From: Vicia villosa
Taxonomy: Eukaryota; Streptophyta; Magnoliopsida; Fabales; Fabaceae
Reading direction: 5' to 3'
Assembly: GCF_029867415.1 (NCBI RefSeq)
Contig: NW_026705173.1
Span: 868,001-932,000, forward strand
Length of the DNA stretch: 64,000 nt
Part shown: in pieces, positions 1 through 12,310 of the stretch
Position numbering within the stretch: position 1 is the first letter of the stretch
Layout: every line of letters starts with the position of its first letter
Notes under the pieces: generated by a model
What the model was told of the DNA's origin: nothing
Database searches by the model: none
What the model saw: only the letters and a program-made list of their open reading frames with translations
Made by a program: the position numbers and the translations under genes

Positions 1-165
1 GAGACTAATTCTTCTATTGATTGATCCTTTGCCTAAGTTCCTTTACTTCTGACCATCCTCGATTAAATGCCAGATGAAGAAGTGACTGCTCTTGGGCATT
101 TGTTTTAATTGATGAAAAGCCTGAAGATATGACATCTCAGGGGGGTCAAAAATTAGGGTATGACA
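1..165 (-). mobile_element. 5' start of an Ogre-type LTR, cut by window edge
   Basis: On the minus strand an LTR begins at 165 with TGTCATACCCTAATTTTTG and runs out of the window at 1. The first 60 or so bases match the LTR start at 33839 on the plus strand, including the GACCCCCC...TGAGATGTCATATCTT stretch. Only the beginning is present, so it cannot be said whether this is a solo LTR or part of a full element. It sits inside the older LTR at 166-1294. Confidence 0.8.
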
Positions 166-1294
166 ACTTGTTTTATTGATATATTTCGAATTAACCGAAA
201 ATTGTGATTTCGTTTTGGATGCTTTTGTTGGGATTAATGTTATGATTGCCAATATGATTATTTTGTGCATTCTAATATGAGTAGTCTCATAGTATGAATT
301 ATAGCAAATTTTGATATTTTGTATATAACGCTATGAATTGATAAGTTGTGTTGTGAGCCTTTGACTAAAATGGAATGGTGTGATGTCGATATGTGACCGT
401 GGTTGTATTGTTGTTATGTTGTTATTTCGTTGTCGAATCATGGTCATTGTATGTTCCGCATAGCATAGCATAACATAAAGTTGAACGGTGTGATGTTGAT
501 ATGTGACCGTGTTGAAGGCTTTGCCTTATGCCTCGGAATTACTGGCAATGTTCTAAGTTGGGAGTTTTACTCCAATGGTACCACATGCATATGCATAGTT
601 GAGTCGCATTCGAGTTGTTGTTAGTTGAAGTTGTTGTCTATGCATTTTGATGCTTATGTGTTGATTTGTTGAAGATGCCGATGTGTTGATATCAAGACTA
701 TTCTTTGATGATGTTCTTTGTGTTGTTTATGTTGATGTTGTGTGAAACGGTGATTCATTTATATTCCTTACCTAATATATGATTTATCATAATCCTATTT
801 ATATAGTTTGATATCTCACCCTTTCTGTTTGAATGTTGCCTCCACGTGGGTAACGTGCAGGTAATCCAGATGAGTAGTTGTTTCCGCTTATAGTCGAGTT
901 TTGGGTGTCATTGCTCTGATACGTAGCACTTGGGGGGAAATGAACACTTGCTTGAGGTTGTTATTTGTTTATTGAACCTTATGATGTATTTGAGGAGTTG
1001 TTTGTATCGTTGTTTTTTTATGATTCAAAAGATGTTATGTCTTAGTTGTTGAATCATTGTGAATCTTTTGCATGTTGAACCTAAGTTTGGGTTATGCTAT
1101 GAATACTATGTTATTCAGAAGTAGATATATATGCTATGAGTTTAGTTCACTCCAATCCTGATAGTGTTATGTATTAGTTTAAAAAGCATGACAGGTTTAT
1201 GTTTATGTTGAATGTGTGACATCCTGATTCTGTTGAGAATTTTTATACTCTGATTTTTCCGCATAAATGTTTGGGGTAGATTTGGGCTGTTACA
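166..1294 (+). mobile_element. Truncated LTR of the TGTAACA...TGTTACA family
   Basis: The segment ends at 1294 with GGGTAGATTTGGGCTGTTACA, the same LTR end seen in reverse at 10477 and 13211. It shares landmarks in the same order with those 1822-bp LTRs: the 'aaggct...ccttatgcct' stretch near 515, 'ggtaccacatgcat' near 577, and a segment near 915-935 equivalent to the 'cccgagtgct' zone. It is a diverged relative. About 690 bp of its 5' part is missing because the LTR at 1-165 was inserted there. GACCG at 1295-1299 is the adjoining host base run and may be half of a target duplication. Confidence 0.7.
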
Positions 1295-3894
1295 GACCGC
1301 TTTTTGAGCACGGTACTTGACGTCATACTCGAATAATAGCATTTGCCACTGGGAAATCCTTCCTGTTAAGGTAGGATTTTCAAAGACGTTCTTGATTGGA
1401 TCCATTTTGGAGATTAACTAAGTAGTATTGTTGATCATGTATTGGCAGAGACGTTTTGAAGCCCAGGCCAAAGCACAACATGTTTTTTCGAGCATGGAGT
1501 AACGAGACTCATAATCTGTGAATTTCTTACTCAGGTAACAGATGGCATGCTCCTTCTTACCGGTTTCATCTTGCTGTCCAAGCATACAACCCATGGATTA
1601 TTCCAACACGGTAAGGTACATGATTAATGGTCTTCCTTCAACCGGAGGAATCAATACTGGTGGTTCTAACAGGTATTCTTTGATACTGTCGAACGCTTTC
1701 TGGCAATCTTCAGTCCATACAACCCCTTGATCTTTACGGAGAAGCTTGAAAATTGGCCCACAAGTAGCAGTCATTTGAGAGATAAATCTAGAGATATAGT
1801 TCAATCGTCCGAGAAATCCTCTTACTTGCTTTTCAGTTTCTGGTGCTGGCATCTCTTGAATAGCTCTGACTTTGTCGGGATCTACTTCGATACCTCTTTG
1901 GCTGACAATGAAACCCAAGAGTTTTCCAGATCTAACCCCAAAAGTACATTTGTTAGGATTCAAGCGAAGCTGATATTTCCTTAGTCGTTGAAACAACTTC
2001 CAAAGGTATTCAATATGTTCTTCTTCCGTGCTAGACTTGGCTATCATGTCGTCCATATAAACTTCAATTTCTTTATGCATCATGTCATGAAAGAGAGTAG
2101 TCATTGCCATTTGGTAAGTCGGGCCTGCATTCTTTAATCCAAACGACATCACTTTGTAGCAAAAGGTACCCCATGGGGTGATGAAAGATGTCCTCTCCAT
2201 GTTTTCGGGAGCCATCTTGATCTGATTATAACCGGAGAACCCGTCCATGAAGGAAAAGACGTTGAACTCAACGGTGTTATCGACCAGCATGTCGATATGT
2301 GGTAATGGAAAGTCATCTTTTGGATTGGCCTTGTTTAAGTCACGTTAGTCAACACACATTCTGACTATTCCATCTTTTTTCGGAACTGGCACTATGTTGG
2401 CCAACCATTGAGGATACTCGGAGGTGATGAGAAAACCTGCGTCGAGTTGTTTTTAAACGTCCTTTTTAATTTTGTTAGCCATATCAGGGTGAGTCCTTTG
2501 CAATTTCTTCTTTACTGGCGGACATTCTGGCTTCAATGACAAGTAATGCTGAACAATATTGGTATCCAACCCAGGCATGTCTTGGTAGGACCAAGCAAAC
2601 ACGTCAACATATTCTTTGAGAAGATTTATCAGTTTACTCTTGATATCAGCATCAGGCATCGATCTAATGGTCACTTCTTTTTTGTCTTCTTCAGAACCCA
2701 AGTTGATTCTTTCTAAAGGTTCTTTGTGAAGCAGAATGGCTCTTTCCTCGTGCTTAAGTAATCGAGAGATGTCGTCCGGGATCTCTTCTTCTTCCTCTTC
2801 TTCGGCTTCGAACACAGAAAACTCAAAGTTGGGAGAGGGCATAGGGTTATTGCATTCAATGGGTTTATCAATAGTAAATATGCACATATAATTTATGTTT
2901 GTTTCAGAAAAACTATGAATGCAACAGTGTATGCAGATTTTTGAAAAGTTTTTTTTTAGTTTTTTAGGATTACCATTTCAAGAAAAAACAAAAAAAATAA
3001 AACACATAGTGTGGGGAATTCGAATGACACTTTATTTATGATTCATTTTTGAAACAAAGCCCTAAACACAAACTCATTTTTCTTGGGTAGGACAAAGAGG
3101 GAAACTTTTAAAACAAAGCCATATACACAAACTTATTTGGGCAAAACATTTAAAAGCAAAGCCCTATAAAACATCTCTCTGCTTTGGGCCAGACAAGAGG
3201 TCAAAATAACAGCGAGGTGATTACTTTGAGCGGTGAACAACAATTGGAACGTCGACAACTTTCCAGTAGCAATAAACTCCTCTGTGTATTATGTATTCAG
3301 GCATATTTTTCTCGGAATCATCTTCAGTGATGACATTGACCGTTGGTCAAGCAGGATTTGAAGGTCCTGGTTGGTCAACCTTATTCTTTGTAGTACTGAG
3401 GCGGTCTTCTTCTGCTTCTTGAAGAGCATAAGATGAGTAATTTGTAAGAGGCACATGCTCTGGATCTTCAGGATATAGTTCCCAATCTTCAGGATGAAGA
3501 GACTCATTGTCAGAGACTCTTTCCAAGTCAACTGTGGGGCCATCTTCCCCATCATCTTCAAAAATGGCGTTTATGTGAGGATAAATGTCTTCAAAGTTAT
3601 CAACTTTGGCAGATGCGTTGAAGCTAAAATCTTCAATAATTTCAGGCTGCTGTGAAAGTTGAGAGAGCTTGTAGGCCTCTTCTTGTTGACTGTTATATTC
3701 AAAGGGATCTCCCCATCCAGTTGGTTGGATGTCTTCGATCGAAATCTTTGAACTTTCAGGAGCAATATATTTCACCATATAATCATACTTGCCACTTGGT
3801 TGTCCCAAGGTATCCCAAACCTCTGCAGGATCAAGCTCAGTTTCTTTGCCTTTGGATTTCTCTGAAGGAGGATAGAACGATGAAAAATCGGTTT
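1295..3894 (-). pseudogene. Ogre/Tat pol relic: PRO-RT linker, intron, RT, RNase H
   Basis: Minus-strand remnant of a Ty3/gypsy polyprotein. The order is an acidic linker (3894 to about 3225, with DTLGQPSGKYDYMVKY as in the copy at 53007), a candidate intron (3224-2880), a glutamate-rich pre-RT segment, RT with intact YMDD at 2059-2048, and Ty3-type RNase H (about 1600 to 1295, motif YLSKKFTDYESRYSMLEK). Stop codons break it at about 3347, just below 2453, about 2345, 1598 and near 1430. It ends at 1295, where the LTR 166-1294 was inserted, so the second RNase H and integrase are missing. Its 5' side ends at the palindrome at 3895, so gag and protease are also missing. RT sequence differs clearly from the plus-strand copy at 8950, by eye about three quarters identical, so the two come from different lineages. 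Confidence 0.88.
2880..3224 (-). other. Candidate Ogre intron between PRO linker and RT, acceptor lost
   Basis: On the minus strand the linker reads to TCAAA followed by GTAATC at 3224. The pre-RT segment resumes in frame after TGCAT at 2880. The homologous junction in the other element (52474-52150) has GTAGGA and TGCAG at the same places and the same phase. Here the acceptor reads AT instead of AG, so this copy would not splice at that site. Ogre elements are known to carry an intron between protease and RT; the exact boundaries are my inference. Confidence 0.5.
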
Positions 3895-6610
3895 CATCAT
3901 GTTCCTTGTGAAAAATCGAGCAAGATAGGCTATTCACTTGATCAAAACAATCCAGTTTCAAAGATTTTCAAAAATCAGTTAGGGTTGTGTTCTTGGCGCC
4001 AGATTTGGTTTGAAAATTTCAATTTCTTAATTTAAAATATAATTAATTCAACGCGTGTATATTACAAGCCACAAGCGTGGCTCAGTTGGCTTTTGTTTTG
4101 AGTAATGACCTCAAGGTCACGAGTTCAAGTCCCTTAGGGACCAAAACCAATTTTTTACCACTATTTTCCATCATTTTTTTTCACAACTTCAATCAATTCA
4201 CTAACCAATCAAAACTCATCATTTTTTGTACACTCTTTATTTAATATGTATATTTTATGAATATCCAAAAAAATCACAAAAATATTATTTTTTTAAAATA
4301 TTTTTATTAGGTTTAAAATGACTTATTTTTAAGTGTTTTTGAATACTTTAAATATTGTTTTTCATTTGATTTTTTAAAACCTAATCACTTGTAAATATTT
4401 TGTGATCAAACCCTAATCACTTAGGTCTCAATTAGGTATAAGCTTTTTCTTTATCTTAATTAAGTTGACTTTAGTCAAAATTCAAACTGTTTTAAAACAA
4501 ACGATCCAAGTTCTTCAAAACGACGAAACCTCGCGTCTTTTTACAAAAAACAATCAACCATGTTTTATAAAATAAAACATGGGCCTCTACTTATGAGTTG
4601 TAAGTCCCATTCCTTTTATTGCTTTTGTACATATCTTCTTAAAATTTTTTGTACATAACTTCTGCGAAACTTTTGTTTTAAACCAGAACTAGGGTTTTCC
4701 AATAACAACAAAACACTTGGGCCTCCCTCAAGGTATAAGTCCCAACTCCCTTTGTAAATATTTGTTTACATAGCTTTGAATAAACTCAATGGGCCTCTCC
4801 CCGAGTATAAGCCCCATTCCCGTGTACATAACCTTGTTTGATAAACCGTTCATCCGTAAAGGTATATTTCCTTCATAAACTCCAATGTACACTTTATCAT
4901 ATATACTTGTTCATATACTTGTTCATGTTTGTTCATATGCTTGTTCATATTTGTTCATACACTTGTTCATGTTATATATACTTGTTCAACTTAGTACAAC
5001 ACTAGGCTCACCATAGCCTCCTATAGGGCCTCGTGCAAAGAATCTCCCTTAGCTAGGTTAGGACATAGAGTATGGTTTCCCGGTGAAATCGCTCTAAGAA
5101 CTCAAACCAACTATACCATGCCTCCTCTTGGGCTTCATACAAACGACTTGTCCCTCCCATAGCCTCCTCTTGGTCTTACGGTACAAGGACCCTCGATTGT
5201 CCCTCTTGGGCTTCATACAAACGACTTGTCCCTCCCATAGCCTCCTCTTGGTCTTACGGTACAACGACCCTCGATTGTCCCTCTTGGGCTTCATACAATC
5301 GAGGGTTTTTGTATTGTAAGCCCAAGAGGAGGCTATGGGAGGGACAAGTCGTTTGTATGAAGCCCAAGAGGAGGCATGGTATAGTTGGTTTGAGCTCTTA
5401 GAGCGATTTCACCGGGAAACCATACTCTATGTCCTAACCTAGCTAAGGGAGATTCTTTGCACGAAGCTCAATAGGAGGCTATGGGGAACCTAGTGTTATA
5501 CTAAGTTGAACAAGTATATATAACATGAAGAAGTATATGAATAAATATGAACAAGCATATGAACAAACATGAACAAGTACATGAACAAGTATATATGACA
5601 AAGTGTACATTGGAGTTTATGAAGGAAATATATCTTTAAGGATGAACGGTTTATCAAACAAGGTTATGTACACGGGAATGGGGCTTATACTCGGGGAGAG
5701 GCCCATTGAGTTTATTCAAAGCTATGTAAACAAATATTTACAAAGGGGGTTGGGACTTATACCTTGAGGGAGGGCCCAAGTGTTTTGTTGTTATTGGAAA
5801 ACCCTAGTTTTGGTTTAAAACAAAAGTTTCGCAAAAGTTATGTACAAAAACTTTTAAGAAGATATGTACAAAAGCAAAAAAAGGAATGGGACTTACAACT
5901 CATAATGAGAGGCCCATGTTTTATTTTATAAAACATGGTTGATTGTTTTTTGTAAAAAGACGCGAGGTTTCGTCGTTTTGAAGAACTTTGATCGTTTGTT
6001 TTAAAACAGTTTAAATTTTGACAAAAGTCAACTTAATTAAGATAAAGACAAAGCTTATACCTAATAGAGACCTAAGTGATTAGGGTTTGATCATAAAATG
6101 TTTACAAGTGATTAGGTTTTAAAAAATCAAATGAAAAACAATATTTAAAGTATTAAAAAACACTTAAAAACAAGTCATTTTAAACCTAATAAAAATATAT
6201 TAAATAAATAATATTTTTGTGATTTTTTTGGATATTCATAAAATATACATATTAAATAAAGAGTGTACAAAAAATGAAGTAAAAATGATGAGTTTTGATT
6301 GGTTAATGAATTGATTCAAGTTGTGAAAAAAATGATGGAAAATAGTGGTAAAAAATTGGTTTTGGTCCCTAAGGGACTGGAACTCGTGACCTTGAGGTCA
6401 TTACTAAAAAAAAATCCAACTGGGCCACGCTTGTGGCTTGTAATATACACGCGTTGATTTAATTATATTTTAAATCAAGAATTTGAAATTTTCAAACCAA
6501 ATCTGGCGCTAAGAACACAACCCTAACTGATTTTTGAAATTCTTTGAAACTAGATTGTTTTGATCAAGTGAATATCCTATCTTGCTCGATTTTTCACAAG
6601 GAACATGATG
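3895..6610. repeat. 2.7-kb near-perfect palindrome of two opposed LTR pieces
   Basis: Left arm 3895 to about 5291 and right arm about 5318 to 6610 are reverse complements over about 1.3 kb, with only scattered mismatches and small gaps in the stretches compared. The short spacer lies around 5292-5317. The arms are mid-LTR sequence of the Ogre type: the same order of tRNA-like module, AAAATCACAAAAATATT, AACCTCGC and TCCCGGTGAAA blocks occurs at 36540-37200. The left arm carries one extra copy of a roughly 78-bp unit (5150-5290). Outside 3895 the pol relic begins; outside 6610 the minus-strand LTR continues. No coding content. Confidence 0.92.
4074..4146 (+). other. tRNA-like module inside LTR (mirror copy 6362-6431)
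   Basis: The stretch has an A-box-like TGGCTCAGTTGG (4078-4089) and a B-box-like AGTTCAAGTCC (4122-4132) at tRNA-like spacing, and ends GGGACCA. A convincing cloverleaf is not present, so it is not called a tRNA gene. The right arm of the palindrome carries the reverse copy. Equivalent modules occur in the other long LTRs. Confidence 0.5.
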
Positions 6611-8949
6611 GTACCATTTAATTTCATTTATTTTCACTCTAAGGCTATCAATTTTTTAATGAACACAAAGAACCCTAATTCTATAATTCAATCTGAAATC
6701 GTGTAGGTGCAAGATAAATAGCAATTGATTGAGGGTTAATGATCCATACATATGCAGAAACATGATGGAAAATCAATTTTTCATTTATGATGCATGTATG
6801 ATGAAGTTTGAAGTTCGTGACACTTACCTTAAAAACTTGCAAAACTGAAAATCGAATTCGTGCCTGGAGGTGTTACAAATGTTGTTTCTTGATCTAGACA
6901 GCTTCAATGGACCTAATGGAAGGTGTTTTAATGCTTGGAATGGATTGAATTCATCTGGTTCAAAGTATGTAACTCGATTTGCAGTCACTTGGAGCATGAA
7001 TCGAATTTGATGATTCTGATTTTACAGGTCATGGATGATGATTGGGATAGCTCACATATAGTGTATGGATGATGTTTGAAGTGCTAGTTTGGACAGATAT
7101 GAGATGGTATGAAAATTGGCATGATGAGGATCTCTTTGTGCATATATGGAAGTGAGGTAGTGATTCTGAGTTTTAGGTGTTTTTGGGGTGTGTGAGTGGA
7201 TCAAACACATCCCACATGATGTTTATGAGATGTTAGAACCATCACTTTGGCCATAACTTCAATGGTTTGGAGGTTGGATTTTATCCCTCTTTGAAAACTA
7301 TGAAACTTGCAACTTAAGAAAGAAAGAGAAAACCTATGCTTTGGAAGGTTTTGGTGTTCTTTTGAATGAAGAAATGACCTCTATTTATAGGCCAAGAATT
7401 CTAAACTCCAAACTTTGCAAGTTGAGATTAGAATGGTGATTTGGCATTAAGAGATAAAATGGAATCTTTCACATTTAATGCATAAGGTTAAAATGGATAA
7501 CCATGGTTAAAACTTCCAATGCTTCTTATCTCTTTCCAATCTGATCTCAAATGATAAATATCTTACACTCATTGCTTGTTTATGTCATTGCTTGCATCAT
7601 GAGGCAAAAATGTTCATAACTTTGTGAAAATGGTTTGAAATTTTAAGCTTAAGGACCTCTAATGACAAAATTCAAAACCATAGCTCCACTCAATATTTTT
7701 TCATGCTCTTGGACATTTTGGAAAGCCCTTGGTATGTACTTCAAATCTCTAGTTAAAAGCTTCTTCAAGATCTTTAAGGAAATAGGTGACAAAGATCCAT
7801 GAACTTTGGAAAAAATGAAGTTTTTAGTGAATTTTTCAAAAGATACCAACTTTGAAGCTCCATATCTCTTAAATGGTTGATCCTTTAGAAAAAAAACATA
7901 TGTGAAAAAGTTGTTCATTGGATCAAAATCTACAACTTTCATGTTGGAAGTTTTTTTCAGTTTGTAGGTGAAATTTTGAGATATTCCCTTCCAAAGTTTA
8001 GAAAAAACTCTAAGTATGAAAAGTCAAACTTTTGACTTTTTGATTCTTGATTGATTTTCTTGATTTTCCTTGATCAAATGACTTCAAATATCATATATTG
8101 ATGATTTAAAAACTTCAAAAGTCATGGTGGACCAAATTTTCCAAAAAGTCAATGGTGATCTTGTATAGTTGACTTTTTTAGGTGAATCGCGTTTCTGGAG
8201 ATTTCAAATGAATCAAGCTATCCTCACCAAATGAATGGTATGAATGGATTACAATGAGGTATTAGAGGACCATGAGTCATGGTTTGAGTTGTGGCATCAT
8301 GTCCTGATTAAAAAGTCAGTTGTTCAGGTGAATTAAGTTAAAAACCCTAATTGTGGGCCAAATGAAATTGATGACTGTGGCTCTTGAATTGAAGTACAAT
8401 TTTCATTCGATATTGACATAGTGACTATTTGAAGATGATTGAACCCTTTGATTGATGTTTGGAGCTTTTTAGGGTTTCCCAAATGTGATCCCTGATTTCA
8501 GTCCCTGATAGGTCAAAACCCTAGTCTGATGACTTGAAATTTCACTGTTGATCAATCCTTGTGTGGTATATGTTTTGACCCAATAGATTAGGTCAAGAGG
8601 ATGCATTTGGAGTCTTGAGGTCATTTCCCAAGCCAATAGGTCAAATCCTAAGCAATAGTCAGGAGTATGTTGTCTTCAGTCAAAACCCTAATCTGGTTGA
8701 TTCAAAGCCTTTGAGCTTGTTGAAATGAATCTTTGAGGACCAAATGTTGATTGTTGATGAAGATGGTTTATTGAGATGAATGGAGAATAAAACCCTAATT
8801 GATTGTCACTTGTACTGATGAGTGATTTCTTGATTAAACCCTGCTGAGTCACAAGTAGCAAACACAAGCTATGCAATTTGTTAGAGATGCAAATGATGCA
8901 TATGCTATGATATGAGGTGGTATCTTAGGTCAAAAATTGGGGTATGACA
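5311..8949 (-). mobile_element. Minus-strand Ogre-type LTR, 3' part lost at the palindrome centre
   Basis: The LTR starts at 8949 on the minus strand (TGTCATACCCCAATTTTTG) inside the RT of the plus-strand element. It runs to the centre of the palindrome and overlaps its right arm. Landmarks shared with the LTR at 33839 include the segment 'gaaagttgtagattttgatcc' (7942 here, 34705 there) and the tRNA-like module. Relative to the 6308-bp LTR at 33839, the last third or so is missing. CCTAG (8950-8954) may be one half of the target duplication; the other half was not found. Confidence 0.8.
7381..7389 (-). promoter_or_regulatory. LTR TATA box
   Basis: Minus-strand TATAAATAG about 1.56 kb into the LTR that starts at 8949. 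It occupies the same relative position as TATAAATA at 35422 in the LTR that starts at 33839 (about 1.58 kb in). It is the likely start of transcription of the element. Confidence 0.6.
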
Positions 8950-10476
8950 CCTAGCAAGATATGCTTGGCTTCTACATAGATATTGTGGAGCATCGTTTGC
9001 CGTTGAGACCTGAATGTCCTCTTGTCAAGCAAAAGCTAAGAAGAAGTCATCCCGATATGGCGGAAAAGATTAAGAATGAGGTTTTGAAGCAGATAGATGC
9101 AGGTTTCCTTGTCACTTCTGTATACCCTCAGTGGAATGCCAATATTGTGCCTGTTCCGAAGAAGGACGGAAAAGTTCACATGTGTGTTAATTATAGAGAT
9201 TTGAATAAAGCCATTCCGAAAGATGATTTTCCTCTACCTCAAATCGACATGTTGGTAGATAGATGCAAAGTTTGATGTTTTCTCCTTCATGGATGGTTTT
9301 TCAGGATACAACCAGATTAAGATGGCACCTGAAGACATGGAAAAGACAACCTTTATTGTGCCATGGGGAACATTCTGCTACAAAGTAATGCCTTTTGGAT
9401 AGAAGAATGCTGGCGCGACGTATCAAAGGGCCATGACCACTCTTTTCCATGATATGATGCACAAAGAAATTGAGGTTTATGTGGAGGACATGATTGCCAA
9501 GTCCCAGTCAGAGGAGGGGCACGTGGAGGATCTTTTGAAGTTGTTTTAGCGTTTGAGAAAGTACCGTCTCCGCTTGAATCCAAATAAATGCACTTTCGGT
9601 GTCCGTTCTGGAAAATTATTGGGTTTCATTGTCAGTCAGAAAGGAATCGAAGTAGATCCTAATAAAGTAAAAGCAATTCAGGAAATGCCTGCGCCAAATA
9701 CTGAGAAACAATTGAGAGGTTTCTTCGGACGTTTGAATTATATCTCCAGGTTCATTTCCAATATGACTGCTACCTGTGGGCCAATATTCAAGCTGTTAAA
9801 GAAAAATCAGGGATGTGTGTGGAATGAAGATTGTCAGAAAGCTTTTGACAACATCAAAGAATATCTGCTTGAACCCCCCATTTTGCTCCCTCCAATTGAG
9901 GGAAGACCTCTAATTATGTACCTTACAGTTCTTGAGAATTCAATGGGATGTGTGTTGGGTCAGCATGACGAGTATGGTCGAAAAGAGTATGCAATATACT
10001 ACCTTAGCAAAAAGTTTACCGAGTGCGAAACAAGATACTCGCTGCTTGAGAAAACTTGTTGTGCTTTGGTGTGGGCTGCTCGCCGACTAAGACAGTATAT
10101 GTTGAATCACACCACCCTATTGATTTCCAAAATGGATTCAATTAAGTACATATTTGAAAAACCTGCATTAACCGAAAGGATTGCTCGCTGGCAAATGTTG
10201 CTATCTGAATATGGTATTGAATACCGAGCTCAAAAAGCTGTAAAAGGAAGTGTGTTAGCAGAGTACCTCGCTCACCAACCAATTGATGATCATCAATCTA
10301 TCAGAATGGACTTCCCGGATGAAGATATAATGTATTTGAGAGCTCAAGATTGGGATGAGCTGTTGCCAGAAGAAGAACCAGATCCTGGATCCAAATGGGG
10401 TTTAACTTTTGGTGGAGCTTCTAATGATCATGGTATTGGTTCCGTTATTATCACTCCGTAAGGTTCACATGTTCCT
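8950..10476 (+). pseudogene. Tat-lineage RT, RNase H and start of second RNase H
   Basis: Plus-strand pol fragment. It begins mid-RT (QDMLGFYIDIVEHRLPLRPECP), continues through the fingers (VPVPKKDGKVHMCVNYRDLNKA), FSFMDGFSGYNQIKMAPED and Ty3-type RNase H (CVLGQHDEYGRKEYAIYYLS, TERIARWQMLLSEYGIEYRA), and enters the plant-type second RNase H (GSKWGLTFGGASNDHGIGSV). The catalytic YMDD is YVED (9478-9489). A small deletion near 9270 shifts the frame, and stop codons occur at about 9399 and 9547 (TAG). The open stretch 9553-10461 covers RT thumb through RNase H. The 5' side is cut by the LTR at 8949; the 3' side is interrupted by the element 10477-15032 and resumes at 15033. Confidence 0.92.
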
Positions 10477-12298
10477 TGTAACACCCCAAATCTACCCGGT
10501 AATTATAATAAAAATCAGAGTATAAATTGCAAACAACATTCATTTGAGGTATCACATATTCGTCATTCAAAAACAATTATGGCTTAATTGCCTTCATATA
10601 GATACATAGCGCGTAACTTAAAACGGACAATTAAATCATTATTAAAAAATCACTTTGTTTCAAATTAAATAGTTAACTCGCAGCGGAATCATCAAACTTC
10701 ATAAATATTCTAATCAAATCGTAGCATCATTGCACAATAACTTTAAGTTACAATTTAAAACATAATTCACTTAAAAATTCAGCAAACAAATTAATAAATA
10801 AAACAACCGCTTTATCCCCCCGAGTGCTAGGTATCAGAGCAAGACACCAACTCGATTAACAGCAATTAAAGACTTCATAAAATCACTTCAAATTTCCATC
10901 GCTATCTTGAGTACCTGTCAATTTCCCATGGTAGGGAAACATCATTCAGAAAGGGTGAGATATCTACCAATATAAACAAACGCATGATAAACAATATATT
11001 AGAATTTAATCATACGAAATTATCACGTTACAGCTTTCAGACTACATTTATAATAACAATTAACCTGAACAGTTATAATTAACAAAAATCAATAACGACA
11101 ACATATTAATAGTTATAACAACTATTTCTCATCTTCCAGACAATACTTGTCACAACACGTCATTAGTATAACAATTTATAATTACAACTCCACATTATCA
11201 CAATTTAACAACAACTCAAGTCACATCACAATTAAATCACACTCATGCCACATACAATGAGACTCTACAACTGCACATGCATGTGGTACCCAGGGCTTCA
11301 GCCCCCATCGCCAATTGCCAGTTAAACAGAGGCATCAAGGCATAAGCCTTCGTCACTAAATTGCCAATCTAGGCCGTCGCCAAAAATGCATATGTATATG
11401 AATGCAACAAACACACACAACAAACAAAATCATCGTCACAAGGCATAAGCCTATATCGTCGCTATACTAATAAATAGAGGTATACATCGTCACTGAAACA
11501 TCCTTCAACTTCGCATAAAACAACAACAATTATCACCACAACAACAACTAATTTCATCGAATCAACACAACAGAATCACAACAACTAATCAGGAATAATT
11601 TCCTACGAATTTAACCCCCACATATCATTCATCATGAGTCCGGTTATAGAGTAAGAACCCCACCCCTTACCTTGTATTCGGAGTCCATTCTACAATTCTA
11701 CCGATCGAAGCCATCTAGCCTTAGCTCCCAAACATTGCCTCTTTTCATCCGAATAAAAAGTTGAAAATTTTCCTTAATTTGCAGCTACAGTGCGATGATG
11801 ATATCTCACAACTCAGACCTTATTTTGAAGATCCCAACGGTCAAAAGTTAGATATAGGTGTTGCGAACCTACCCACAAAATTTGGTGACGATCCAACGGT
11901 TAACGAATCGGGGATCTTCGATTTAGTGAGACTGCTGCAAGAAAAACGGGAATGAATTTCTCTCCTATTTTCTCTCTTCTCTACAACTTCCCATAACAAA
12001 TTCCCCAAGACTTTTTCTCTTCTAATTAGCCTAATCCTTATCTTAACCTAATTTCATTAAATCTATTGGGCCTAACATTCACACCCCACCTTTTACTACC
12101 ACCATCACTTAATTAAGTCCATATAATAAATCTAGTATTTCTTCAATACTATTTCTACAACTTAATCAATTAATTAATCGACTAATTAATCATAAAAACC
12201 CATGTCAACAATTCTCAACACTCCACAAATTCAATAATTAAATTCGAAATAATTTGAATGTATATAATTAAATAATTAACTAAATACCGGGTGTTACA
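10477..12298 (-). repeat. 3' LTR of the 10477-15032 element
   Basis: On the minus strand it starts TGTAACACCCGGTATTTAG and ends GGGTAGATTTGGGGTGTTACA, with TG...CA ends. A 64-codon open frame at 11761-11955 (plus strand) is repeated exactly in the other LTR, so it is LTR sequence and not a gene. Confidence 0.95.
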
Positions 12299-12310
12299 AC
12301 TCTCCCCCAC
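12299..12310 (-). other. Polypurine tract of the LARD-like element
   Basis: Minus strand GTGGGGGAGAGT directly before the 3' LTR start TGTAACACC, the expected place and composition for plus-strand priming. Confidence 0.85.

Noticed and set aside
4074..4146. True tRNA gene
   Set aside because: A- and B-box-like text is present but stems do not form a proper cloverleaf, and the module is repeated as part of LTRs.
5094..5294. Short frame with repeated MKPKRDNRGSLYRKTK text
   Set aside because: It arises from a duplicated non-coding LTR unit in the palindrome arm.
11761..11955. 64-codon frame repeated exactly at 14495-14689
   Set aside because: Both lie at the same place in the two LTRs of one young element, so identity reflects LTR duplication and not a conserved gene.
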